DNA of 64,000 nucleotides from contig CAMIKG010000001.1 in NCBI GenBank assembly GCA_946221915.1, positions 124,001-188,000 of the forward strand, read 5' to 3'. Position numbers and translations under genes: made by a program. Source of the DNA: an uncultured Erwinia sp. GTDB taxonomy: Bacteria; Pseudomonadota; Gammaproteobacteria; Enterobacterales; Enterobacteriaceae. Of this stretch, positions 1-7,513 are shown piece after piece. The notes under the pieces were generated by a model that had not been told where the DNA came from, did no database searches, and worked only from the letters and a program-made list of their open reading frames with translations. Numbering within the stretch: the stretch's first letter is position 1; every line of letters begins with the position of its first letter.

Positions 1-1
1 G

Positions 2-2089
2 CGCGAGCTGGGGCTGCCGGTTAATAGCGAACCGGCGGAGTTCCGCGAGGTGCATCTGGCGCTGTTGAGCGGTTTACTGTCGCATATTGGTCAGAAAGAT
101 GCAGAAAAGCAGGAATTTACCGGCGCGCGCAATGCCCGCTTCGCGATTTTCCCGGGTTCTGCGCTGTTTAAGAAACCGCCGAAATGGACCATGGTGGCCG
201 AACTGGTGGAAACCAGCCGCCTGTGGGGACGCATTGCCGCGCGCATTGAGCCGGAGTGGATTGAGCCGCTGGCGCAGCACCTGCTGAAGCGCAGTTACAG
301 CGAACCGCACTGGGAAAAAGCGCAGGGTGCGGTGATGGCGATGGAAAAAGTCACGCTGTATGGCCTGCCGATCGTGGCGGCGCGTAAAGTCAATTACAGC
401 CAGATTGATCCGCAACTGTCGCGCGAGCTGTTTATCCGCCATGCGCTGGTGGAAGGCGACTGGCAGACGCGTCATGCGTTTTTCAAAGCCAACCTGAAAC
501 TGCGCAGCGAAGTGGAAGAGCTGGAGCATAAATCACGCCGCCGCGATATCCTGGTGGATGACGAAACGCTGTTTGCTTTCTATGACCAGCGCATCGGCCA
601 TGAGGTGGTGTCGGCACGTCATTTTGACAGCTGGTGGAAAAAGGCCAGTAAAGAGACGCCGGAGTTGCTCAACTTCGCCAAAGAGATGCTGATTAAAGAG
701 GGCGCGGGCAATATCAGTAAGCTGGATTACCCGAACTTCTGGCATCAGGGCAACCTGAAGCTGCGTCTCAGCTATCAGTTTGAACCGGGCGCGGATGCCG
801 ATGGCGTAACCGTCTATATTCCGCTGCCGCTGCTGAACCAGGTGGAAGAGGCGGGTTTTGAGTGGCAAATTCCGGGCATTCGCCGCGAACTGGTGATTGC
901 GCTGATTAAGTCGTTGCCAAAACCGTTACGCCGTAACTTTGTCCCGGCGCCTAACTACGCCGAAGCCTTCCTGGATCGCGTCACTCCGCTGGAGATGCCG
1001 CTGCTGGAGGCGCTGGAGCGTGAATTCCGCCGCATGTCCGGGGTCACCATTCCGCGCGATGCCTGGCAGTGGGATCAGGTGCCCGATCACCTGAAAATCA
1101 CCTTCCGCGTGGTGGATGAGAACAACCGTAAGCTGCAGGAAGGCAAAGATCTCACTGCGCTGCGTGAGTCGCTGAAAGGCAAAGTGCAGGAGACACTGTC
1201 GAAAGTGGCGGATGACGGGCTGGAGCAGAGTGGCCTGCATCTGTGGAGCTTTGGCGATTTGCCGGATCATTTCGAGCAGAAGCGTGGCAACTACAGCGTC
1301 AAAGCCTGGCCTGCGCTGGTGGATGAGAAAGACAGCGTGGCGATTCGCCTGTTCGACAGCCAGCAGGAACAACAGAAGATGATGTGGCGCGGGCAGCGTC
1401 GTCTGCTGCTGCTCAACATCCCGTCGCCGATTAAGTATCTGCATGAAAAGCTGCCGAATAAAGCCAAGCTGGGGCTCTATTTTAATCCTTACGGCAAGGT
1501 GCTGGAGCTGATCGATGACTGCATCGCCTGTGGTGTCGACAAGCTGATCGCAGAGTTTGGCGGCCCGGGGTGGAAGGAGGCGGAGTACACCCGCCTGCAT
1601 GATAAGGTGCGCGCCGAGCTGAACGAAACGGTGGTGGAAATCGCCCAGCTGGTGGAGCAGATTCTGACCACCATCTTTAATATCAACAAGCGTCTGAAAG
1701 GGCGTGTGGATATGACTATGGCGCTGGCGTTGTCAGATATTAAAGCGCAGATGGACCGGCTGGTGTATCGCGGGTTTGTTACCGGCAATGGCTGGAAGCG
1801 TCTGCCAGATACCCTGCGTTATCTGCAGGCCATTGAACGTCGTCTGGAGAAGCTGCCCACCGATCCGCACAGCGACCGCGCGCGGATGCTGAAAGTGGAG
1901 CAGGTGCAGCAGGCGTGGCAGAACTGGCTGAATAAACTGCCGCCTGCGCGTCGTGATGATGATGAGGTGCAGAATATTCGCTGGATGATCGAGGAGCTGC
2001 GCGTCAGTTACTTTGCCCAGCAACTGGGTACGCCTTATCCGGTGTCGGATAAACGTATCCTGCAGGCGATGGAGCAAATTGCGCTTTAA
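2..2089 (+). CDS. hrpA: ATP-dependent RNA helicase HrpA, C-terminal part (5' end outside window)
   Basis: DEAH-box RNA helicase family; in E. coli HrpA is a protein of about 1300 residues acting on mRNA and stalled ribosomes. The frame is open from base 2, so the gene enters from upstream and the N-terminal helicase motifs are missing. What is visible is the end of the helicase core plus the long HrpA-specific C-terminal region (DUF3418 type), with stretches I recognise as near-identical to E. coli HrpA such as EELEHKSRRRDILVDDETL and the end WMIEELRVSYFAQQLGTPY. The stop codon TAA is at 2087. A GGCCAGC/GCTGGCC hairpin follows directly but has no T-tract. About 695 residues are in the window. 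Family assignment is certain. Confidence 0.97.
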   Translation, partial: RELGLPVNSEPAEFREVHLALLSGLLSHIGQKDAEKQEFTGARNARFAIFPGSALFKKPPKWTMVAELVETSRLWGRIAARIEPEWIEPLAQHLLKRSYSEPHWEKAQGAVMAMEKVTLYGLPIVAARKVNYSQIDPQLSRELFIRHALVEGDWQTRHAFFKANLKLRSEVEELEHKSRRRDILVDDETLFAFYDQRIGHEVVSARHFDSWWKKASKETPELLNFAKEMLIKEGAGNISKLDYPNFWHQGNLKLRLSYQFEPGADADGVTVYIPLPLLNQVEEAGFEWQIPGIRRELVIALIKSLPKPLRRNFVPAPNYAEAFLDRVTPLEMPLLEALEREFRRMSGVTIPRDAWQWDQVPDHLKITFRVVDENNRKLQEGKDLTALRESLKGKVQETLSKVADDGLEQSGLHLWSFGDLPDHFEQKRGNYSVKAWPALVDEKDSVAIRLFDSQQEQQKMMWRGQRRLLLLNIPSPIKYLHEKLPNKAKLGLYFNPYGKVLELIDDCIACGVDKLIAEFGGPGWKEAEYTRLHDKVRAELNETVVEIAQLVEQILTTIFNINKRLKGRVDMTMALALSDIKAQMDRLVYRGFVTGNGWKRLPDTLRYLQAIERRLEKLPTDPHSDRARMLKVEQVQQAWQNWLNKLPPARRDDDEVQNIRWMIEELRVSYFAQQLGTPYPVSDKRILQAMEQIAL

Positions 2090-2097
2090 TCTGCAAA

Positions 2098-2359
2098 GGC
2101 CAGCGAAAGCTGGCCTGAGACTGTTGACAAGCACCGGATATCGTAAGGAATCTTTGCTGTCACACCGTGCCTGCACAGAGAACACGGTCAGCTGCGGAAA
2201 GTCGCTTTTCGTCATCCATGACCGCTCGGCCCGCGCCGTCCATGGCGCGGGACGCTTTCCTCCGCTGACCGTGTTCTCTGCGTTTGAGCTTAAGCGTTGC
2301 TGCCAGGACCATCCGTACGGAGAGCCTGGTTGCAGTCTGCGGCCAGCTGTAAGCTGGCC
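2098..2359. repeat. Hairpin-rich intergenic region between hrpA and ydgD
   Basis: This gap of about 300 bases (2090-2388) has no gene but four dyads. Two short hairpins with the same stem, GGCCAGC/GCTGGCC, lie at 2098-2115 and 2341-2359. Between them is a large palindrome with a perfect 17-bp outer stem (2176-2192 with 2264-2280) and an 8-bp inner stem CCCGCGCC/GGCGCGGG (around 2230-2251). A smaller CCAGG/CCTGG stem sits near 2303-2329. The matching outer hairpins could be terminators for the convergent genes, with a palindromic element inserted between them; that is inference. Confidence 0.6.
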
Positions 2360-2388
2360 TTGTAATTGCTAATTCGGAAGCCGTATTA

Positions 2389-3195
2389 CTACTGCGCCAG
2401 CGCTTCCAGCTGGTCGCGGAACGCGGTGACAGCCACCGCGCGGTTATCGGCGCGATAGCGATCTTTGGGGGCGGGCGCTGAACTCTGCACCGCAATCAGT
2501 TGCCAGCCGTCTGCTGTATTGAGCAACAGGGGGGAACCGCTGTCGCCCGGCAGGGTATCGCACTGGTGTGACAACACCGAACGCTGCGCCCAGCCCGTCA
2601 CCAGACAGTTGCCGTGCGAGTAGAGTGTATCAAGGTGATCTTCCGGGTAGCCCGCCTGGGTAACCTTGCGATCGGCGTTTTTCAGCGCCGCGGTCAGTTC
2701 ACTGCGGGAACCGGCGAACAGCGGCACGGGCGTAATACCAGATGGCGGATTACGCAGGATAACCAGACCGAAGTCATACGGTGCAGCAGCAGGCGGCACA
2801 ATCCAGCCGTCGCCATCCGCCTTCAGCTTTTTTCCCAGCGCGCTATCGACGCGCACTTCGATATCGTGAATTTCATAACGCCAGCCGCTCACGCCAGAAA
2901 TAAAGCGCAGCGCCACAGGCTTATCGAGTTTACCGGGGGGCGCCAGCAGGCAGTGGCCCGCAGTCAGCGCCAGATGTGCGGAAATCAGCGTGGCGCTGCA
3001 CAGGTTACCGCTCTCGGTTTCCAGCTGGCCAATCGCTTCCCATGGTGCACGGCTGATGTCATCGACAGGTTTACGGTCATCATGACCAAAAAACAGCGTC
3101 AGCGTATCTTCTTTGCTCTCTGTATCGTCATCATCAGCATGGCAATAAGCAGCCAGCGACAGCAATCCCACTAATAAAACAGCCGTTATGCGCAT
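2389..3195 (-). CDS. ydgD: Trypsin-like serine protease YdgD, exported
   Basis: A 268-residue chymotrypsin-fold (S1) protease matching E. coli YdgD in length and gene position beside asr. The start chosen is MRITAVLLVG, with GAGAG six bases upstream; a 15-residue in-frame extension lacks a ribosome site. A cleavable signal peptide covers about residues 1-20 (ending YCHA). The catalytic triad is visible: His81 in LTAGHC, Asp141 in YDFGLVIL and Ser219 in GDSGSP. An acidic run (DDDDTESKED) follows the signal peptide. It should act in the periplasm; substrates are unknown. It lies in the same direction as asr and ydgU, about 120 bases beyond ydgU. Confidence 0.9.
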   Translation of the reverse strand: MRITAVLLVGLLSLAAYCHADDDDTESKEDTLTLFFGHDDRKPVDDISRAPWEAIGQLETESGNLCSATLISAHLALTAGHCLLAPPGKLDKPVALRFISGVSGWRYEIHDIEVRVDSALGKKLKADGDGWIVPPAAAPYDFGLVILRNPPSGITPVPLFAGSRSELTAALKNADRKVTQAGYPEDHLDTLYSHGNCLVTGWAQRSVLSHQCDTLPGDSGSPLLLNTADGWQLIAVQSSAPAPKDRYRADNRAVAVTAFRDQLEALAQ

Positions 3196-3317
3196 ATCAC
3201 TCTCAGGAAGGGCGAAACTATTGCTATTGGTTTTTATCACGCGTGTTACGCGATTAACTATAGACGGTGAGACAGAATAAAGGGAGTTTAATTTGTAATA
3301 TCAGGGCACTACACCCG

Positions 3318-3398
3318 CTACAGCCAGAAGATGGCGGTAATGATCCCGCACAGGATCATCGTGGCAAGGATGATCTCGAACAGATAGCGACGCACCAT
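3318..3398 (-). CDS. ydgU: Small membrane protein YdgU (26 residues)
   Basis: A very short reading frame just downstream of asr. It begins MVRRYLFEIILATMILCG and ends in a hydrophobic run closing with IFWL, so it is essentially one membrane helix with a basic N-terminus. A GGAG site lies about ten bases before the ATG. Its position after asr on the same strand and its pattern (RY.FE.IL...ILC..ITA.F) match, from memory, the E. coli small protein YdgU, which is co-transcribed with asr in acid. A stem-loop at 3420-3440 separates it from asr, so expression probably depends on partial read-through. Function unknown. Confidence 0.78.
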   Translation of the reverse strand: MVRRYLFEIILATMILCGIITAIFWL

Positions 3399-3410
3399 TT
3401 CCGCTACTCC

Positions 3411-3440
3411 GTGAAAGAAACACCCGGAAGATCCGGGTGT
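3411..3440 (-). terminator. Stem-loop after asr, attenuating into ydgU
   Basis: On the minus strand a perfect 9-bp stem ACACCCGGA/TCCGGGTGT with a three-base loop is followed by TTCTTTC. The T-tract is short and interrupted, so it looks like a leaky terminator between asr and ydgU. Confidence 0.65.
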
Positions 3441-3471
3441 TTGTCATAGTGAGGTGTTGCTGGTTCGCTGA

Positions 3472-3921
3472 TTATGCAGCTGGGGTTGCAGCCGGTTTAG
3501 CGGCTTTTTTGTGGTGCTTTTTAGCAGCCTGCGCTTTCTGAGCAGCTGGCTTAGCGGCTTTTTTATGGTGCTTTTTAGCCGCCTGCGCTTTCTGGGCTAC
3601 TGGCTTAGCTTCTTTCTTGTGCTTTTTAGCCGCCTGAGCTTTCTGGGCTACTGGTTTAGCTTCTTTCTTGTGCTTTTTAGCGGCCTGCGCTTTCTGGGCT
3701 GCTGGTTTAGCGGCTTTCTTGTGTTTTTTAGCGGCCTGAGCTTTCTGCTCGGCTTTCTTGTGTTTTTTGTGCACGGTTTTATGTGCAGTGGCTTTCGCTG
3801 GTGCAGCAGTGGTCGCGGTAGCGGTTGGTGCAGCAGCTGGCGTTGCGGTGGTTTCAGCGGCGAAAGCAACTGAAGAGAGACCCATAGCAGCGGCAACAAC
3901 CAGAGAGACTAATTTTTTCAT
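3472..3921 (-). CDS. asr: Acid shock protein Asr, periplasmic, lysine-rich repeats
   Basis: A 149-residue precursor. The start MKKLVSLVVAAAMG is preceded by GAGGA at eight bases; ten extra in-frame residues upstream have no such site. The signal peptide (about residues 1-21, ending AFA) is followed by an Ala/Thr/Pro-rich segment and then five near-identical repeats of the form QKAQAAKKHKKxAKPxA, with an extra His in the last two. This is the typical Asr architecture: a highly basic, intrinsically disordered periplasmic protein induced strongly at low pH in the RstA/RstB regulon. The repeat DNA (about 3490-3760) is nearly identical between units, so copy number can vary between strains. An RstA box lies upstream at 4027-4040. 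Confidence 0.95.
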   Translation of the reverse strand: MKKLVSLVVAAAMGLSSVAFAAETTATPAAAPTATATTAAPAKATAHKTVHKKHKKAEQKAQAAKKHKKAAKPAAQKAQAAKKHKKEAKPVAQKAQAAKKHKKEAKPVAQKAQAAKKHHKKAAKPAAQKAQAAKKHHKKAAKPAATPAA

Positions 3922-3978
3922 TGCGGAATCCTCAAAGAGATTTTTCATCATTTAGCCCACTGCGGGGCCGGTGAACAG

Positions 3979-4040
3979 ACTATAGGTAAATCACATTCAG
4001 CTTTCCGTGAGTGTTTGGTATCGGCGTGTAACGGAATGTA
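3979..4040 (-). promoter_or_regulatory. asr promoter with RstA box
   Basis: On the minus strand TACATTCCGTTACA (4027-4040) matches the published RstA box TACATNTNGTTACA with one mismatch. A -10-like TATAGT (minus strand) lies at 3979-3984; the -35 at about 4002-4007 is poor (CGGAAA), as expected for an activated promoter. The box would be centred near -60 and the asr ATG is at 3921. The genes for RstA and RstB lie 9 kb away in this same window. Confidence 0.7.
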
Positions 4041-4611
4041 CAACGTTGATGTTATGACTGAAATCCCGGCTGCGGCTTGCCGCAGAACCCTGGCAGGAGG
4101 GGAGAGGCTCAGCGATTTTCTGCATCAGAGGAAGCGATATTTTTGACCCGCCTGAATAGGGTGGCGATGCGCTGCAGCGTGACGACGATCGTGAAATGCA
4201 GATAAAAATTCTCATGTCCGCGCGTTATGTTACTCGCGGCTGGTCCTGAAGTGGACGGACAGAGGCGACTGAACCGCGCGAAACATTGTCCCTCCCGCGA
4301 CAGGAAGCGAGGGTAATGAGGTCCGCGCATTATGCCTGCCGCCCGGGCAGGGGGTATTTGCCTTTTGCTGAGCCCTGATACAAGCTTCGCATTAAGGTTA
4401 ATTTTTGCGCGATATTCATCATTGCCCCGCTATGCGTCTGTTATCCGACAGACGTATCAAACGGTTGCGGCTGAAACACAAGCGACGGTCCGCTTTGTTC
4501 ACAGAAGTATTATTTTTCGTTCGTTGTGCTCTTCCACATCTGACTTCTCTGCCGTTGCATTCCGTTCCATCCGTAAATTGCAGTTTGAGCTTCTCTTAAG
4601 GAGAGAACGTG
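4041..4611. other. Non-coding gap between the asr promoter and the first metalloprotease gene
   Basis: No credible gene is seen in this stretch of about 570 bases. It holds a 14-bp direct repeat GTCCGCGCRTTATG at 4216-4229 and 4321-4334 (one mismatch, 105 bases apart), with GC-rich, locally self-complementary sequence between. Toward the right end it becomes AT-richer and must contain the promoter of the metalloprotease gene, which I could not place. The ribosome site AAGGAGAG at 4598-4605 closes the gap. Confidence 0.5.
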
Positions 4612-7401
4612 ATGACTAAATTATTTACCTGGACCGTTCCGCAGCCAGATCGCATTTTGTCTGGCGCCCGCAGGGCCAGCGTCGATATCGACGTGTTGGG
4701 CGAGGCATTGCAATCAGGCGCCAGCGGTGAGTCACCCGCGACGCTCTGGTTTAACTTATCGGATTTAGTGAGTGTGGAATGCCAGACTGCATCGCTGCAG
4801 TGGCATGATAATGGCAGCGTCGGCTGGTACGGTATTATGCCTGGCTTTGCAAATGTCAGCGCGCATTTGGGCGTTAAATTTACTGAAGATGGCGCATGCC
4901 TGTCGGGTTTAGTCCGGACGCTGAGCGGCGACTGGTTGATCCGCTCTGACGGCACGCCGACGGGCGTCTGGATCATGCCGTCCAGCACGGATAGATTAGT
5001 GTGTGGCGATCCGGTGGTGCGCCCGCAACAGCCGCAGGCTGACTCAGTATCTGAGTATTACTCAGCCGAAGATGACGCCTCTCCTGCTGAGATTGATGTC
5101 CTTGTTTTGTACCCAAAGGCATTTCTCAATAGTTTTAGTGAAGCGCAGATTGATGCCCAGCTGACTGAAACAATGATGGTCACCAATACCATCTTCAGTA
5201 ACAGCGATATCAATGCGCGGGTACGTATTATCGGGCATCAGTCTGCCGAACTGCATGGCAAAAATGTTGTGGATCAGAGAGATAAAGTGGTCGTCTGGGA
5301 GTACGACGCTGAGCAGGGATATAGCGCTCAGTACGGGCCGGACTGGGAGTTGGTCAATAGCCTGCGTAATCAAGCGGGAGCCGACATTGTCGAAATTTTG
5401 ACTGACACTCCCACTGTGCACGGCAGAGGGGAAATCGTCGGGCTGGCAGCATCCGTTCCAGAACCCGTGATGGCAGATCACTCTGATCTGGGGGTGGCGT
5501 TTTTTAGTGCCTATCTTGACCCCTGGTCCGTTCTTCCGCTGGAATCACTCTCAGAGCTGGCGAAACAAGAGGTACAACACAGGGTAGCGCTGACCAATCA
5601 TAGTTATACCTTTGCCCATGAACTGGGACATCTTTTAGGAGGAAAACATGACCGACTAACCCAGCCTCAGCGGGCTTTGTCTCCCGCTTACGATTATGCC
5701 CATGGCTACCTTACTCCTGACCGTTCGTACGTTACCATCATGGGTTATGAGTACGAGGCTGAAGGGATTAGGCGTATCCCTTATTTCTCCAATCCTGATA
5801 AAAGCTATGCCGGTCAACCGCTTGGTATTCCCCTCGGACAACCCGGCGCTTCCGATGTGGCGCATCTTTTTCGCCGCAGTACGCGTGTGGTGGCGCATTA
5901 CCGTGACCGCGGTGACAATGCGCCTCACTGGACACCCGCTTACTTAAATCTGGTTATTGAACCCGAGCTCGGGGGTTTTGCTTCGCCAGACCAGTTTGGC
6001 CCTTATCCGCAGGGGAGTCAGGTAAGTGTGCGCGCCACAGCGCGGGCTGGTTATGTGTTTGATCACTGGCTGCTTGATGGCGTATCCAAAACGGAGGCGC
6101 AGCTGTCAGTGCTGATGGACAAAGATCATACTCTTACCGCCGTTTTCGTCGCCGGAACAACGCCGCAGCCCAGCATTACCCTGGGGCCGCTGGCTCGGCG
6201 CTATGGCTGTAAACTGCTGCTCCAGCCTGATCCCGGCCCCAGTTTTCCTTCAGGAACAGAGATCATGATGATCGTATCGGCAAGTTCCGCCGCTATGCAA
6301 TCAGGTATTAAATTTGTGTGGCTGATCGAGGGGGATAGCGCAGTTGCGACGCTTCCGCTCAGACAAAGCGTTGTCCAGTATCTGGTACTGGAAAATGACA
6401 TTGTTATCGAGCTGCTGCCGGTAAATTTGCGTTTCAATGTTTCCGGCCAGCGGAGCCGGCGTCTTAATTCGACCAGCCAGCTTGTCGTGCAGGTGAGCTA
6501 TGGCTCTGGTGCGGAGGGGATGTTACCTCCAAAAGGGGAACCGATAGACGTTGAAATGCTGGCTGCGCCAGAAGGAACGACGATTGTTGCCAGCGAGACG
6601 ACCGATGACAGTGGCCTGCTGCGAATTACGGTGACGACGGGGGATGAAGAGGGAGACCTGGTTCTCCGGCTAGGGTTAGCTGATGCGCCTGAACGTAGTA
6701 AGCAGGTGGTGGTAGTCGCAGTGCTGGAGCAGCCTGACACGCAGGTTGATCCCGTCACATTGACAGTTATTGAGAATGCCAGCCAGCAAATCCCGGAAGG
6801 CGCGACACCAGCACCGGTTAAGGTGCTGGTCTTAAACGAAGGGCGTCCCGTAAACACTAAGCTGGAGATCCTGACGCAAAAAGAAAATCATGGCATCATT
6901 CCGGTTGGCACCGGGAGTGGCACCGGAACCTCTGGGGTCTTTTACTATTCGCGCGATGAAGGTGTGGCAACCATCCCCTTTTTGCCGCAAAGCGGAGGCG
7001 GCACTGGCCTTGTGACCATTTTTATCACTGACACCGCATCTCTCGCGAGAACGGAAGCGAAAATCGCCGTTTTGCCCGCCAAATACTATATCTACCCGCT
7101 GTCAGGGAAAATACTGGATATCCGACCACAGCAGGGAGGATATCAGCCATTTGAACTCGGCGTCACGTTGTCGGATACGGCGTCGTCTGCCCACAATTTT
7201 GTCACGCTGCCATCGGGAATAAATCTCATTTTCGCGCTTGATAGCGGAACCACTGGCATCACGCTGGCAACCACAGAGGCGGTCTACCGTGGGGAGTCCG
7301 TTTACGTGCTTGTCACTGCGCCCACCGCGCCGGGTACGGCAAAAGTCACGGTGAGTTCTGAACACGCTGACCCCATCGTGATCACGATTAACGTCAGTTA
7401 A
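4612..7401 (+). CDS. Large metzincin-type zinc metalloprotease with InlB-like and Ig-like tail, copy A
   Basis: A 929-residue protein. The zinc motif HELGHLLGGKHD (His336, Glu337, His340, His346) is the HExxHxxGxxHD signature of metzincins, and the Met-turn IMGY follows at Met377. The order is: N-terminal propeptide-like region (about 1-150), protease domain from IDVLVLYP (about 160) to 440, an InlB B-repeat-like module with YVFDHWLLDG (about 442-513), then beta-rich Ig/Big-like segments to the end TVSSEHADPIVITINVS. This resembles peptidyl-Asp metalloendopeptidases (MEROPS M72). No signal peptide is present, which is odd for such a protease. Start at ATG 4612 (AAGGAG seven bases upstream) agrees with copy B. 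Substrate and export route are unknown. Confidence 0.85.
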   Translation: MTKLFTWTVPQPDRILSGARRASVDIDVLGEALQSGASGESPATLWFNLSDLVSVECQTASLQWHDNGSVGWYGIMPGFANVSAHLGVKFTEDGACLSGLVRTLSGDWLIRSDGTPTGVWIMPSSTDRLVCGDPVVRPQQPQADSVSEYYSAEDDASPAEIDVLVLYPKAFLNSFSEAQIDAQLTETMMVTNTIFSNSDINARVRIIGHQSAELHGKNVVDQRDKVVVWEYDAEQGYSAQYGPDWELVNSLRNQAGADIVEILTDTPTVHGRGEIVGLAASVPEPVMADHSDLGVAFFSAYLDPWSVLPLESLSELAKQEVQHRVALTNHSYTFAHELGHLLGGKHDRLTQPQRALSPAYDYAHGYLTPDRSYVTIMGYEYEAEGIRRIPYFSNPDKSYAGQPLGIPLGQPGASDVAHLFRRSTRVVAHYRDRGDNAPHWTPAYLNLVIEPELGGFASPDQFGPYPQGSQVSVRATARAGYVFDHWLLDGVSKTEAQLSVLMDKDHTLTAVFVAGTTPQPSITLGPLARRYGCKLLLQPDPGPSFPSGTEIMMIVSASSAAMQSGIKFVWLIEGDSAVATLPLRQSVVQYLVLENDIVIELLPVNLRFNVSGQRSRRLNSTSQLVVQVSYGSGAEGMLPPKGEPIDVEMLAAPEGTTIVASETTDDSGLLRITVTTGDEEGDLVLRLGLADAPERSKQVVVVAVLEQPDTQVDPVTLTVIENASQQIPEGATPAPVKVLVLNEGRPVNTKLEILTQKENHGIIPVGTGSGTGTSGVFYYSRDEGVATIPFLPQSGGGTGLVTIFITDTASLARTEAKIAVLPAKYYIYPLSGKILDIRPQQGGYQPFELGVTLSDTASSAHNFVTLPSGINLIFALDSGTTGITLATTEAVYRGESVYVLVTAPTAPGTAKVTVSSEHADPIVITINVS

Positions 7402-7513
7402 TGCAGTAATACAGCCGCGAGACTGCCATTAAGCGATTGACGGCCAGTAAAGGCTGGACGATTAAATTTTGAAATCATGGTCAGTTTGATCTTTCCTGCA
7501 GGAGAGTATCCCA

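Noticed and set aside
2098..2115. Terminator directly after hrpA
   Set aside because: The stem is good but no T-tract follows, so it is listed only as part of the hairpin region.
3511..3873. 120-codon frame antisense to asr
   Set aside because: Hydrophobic repeats simply mirror the Lys/Ala repeats of asr.
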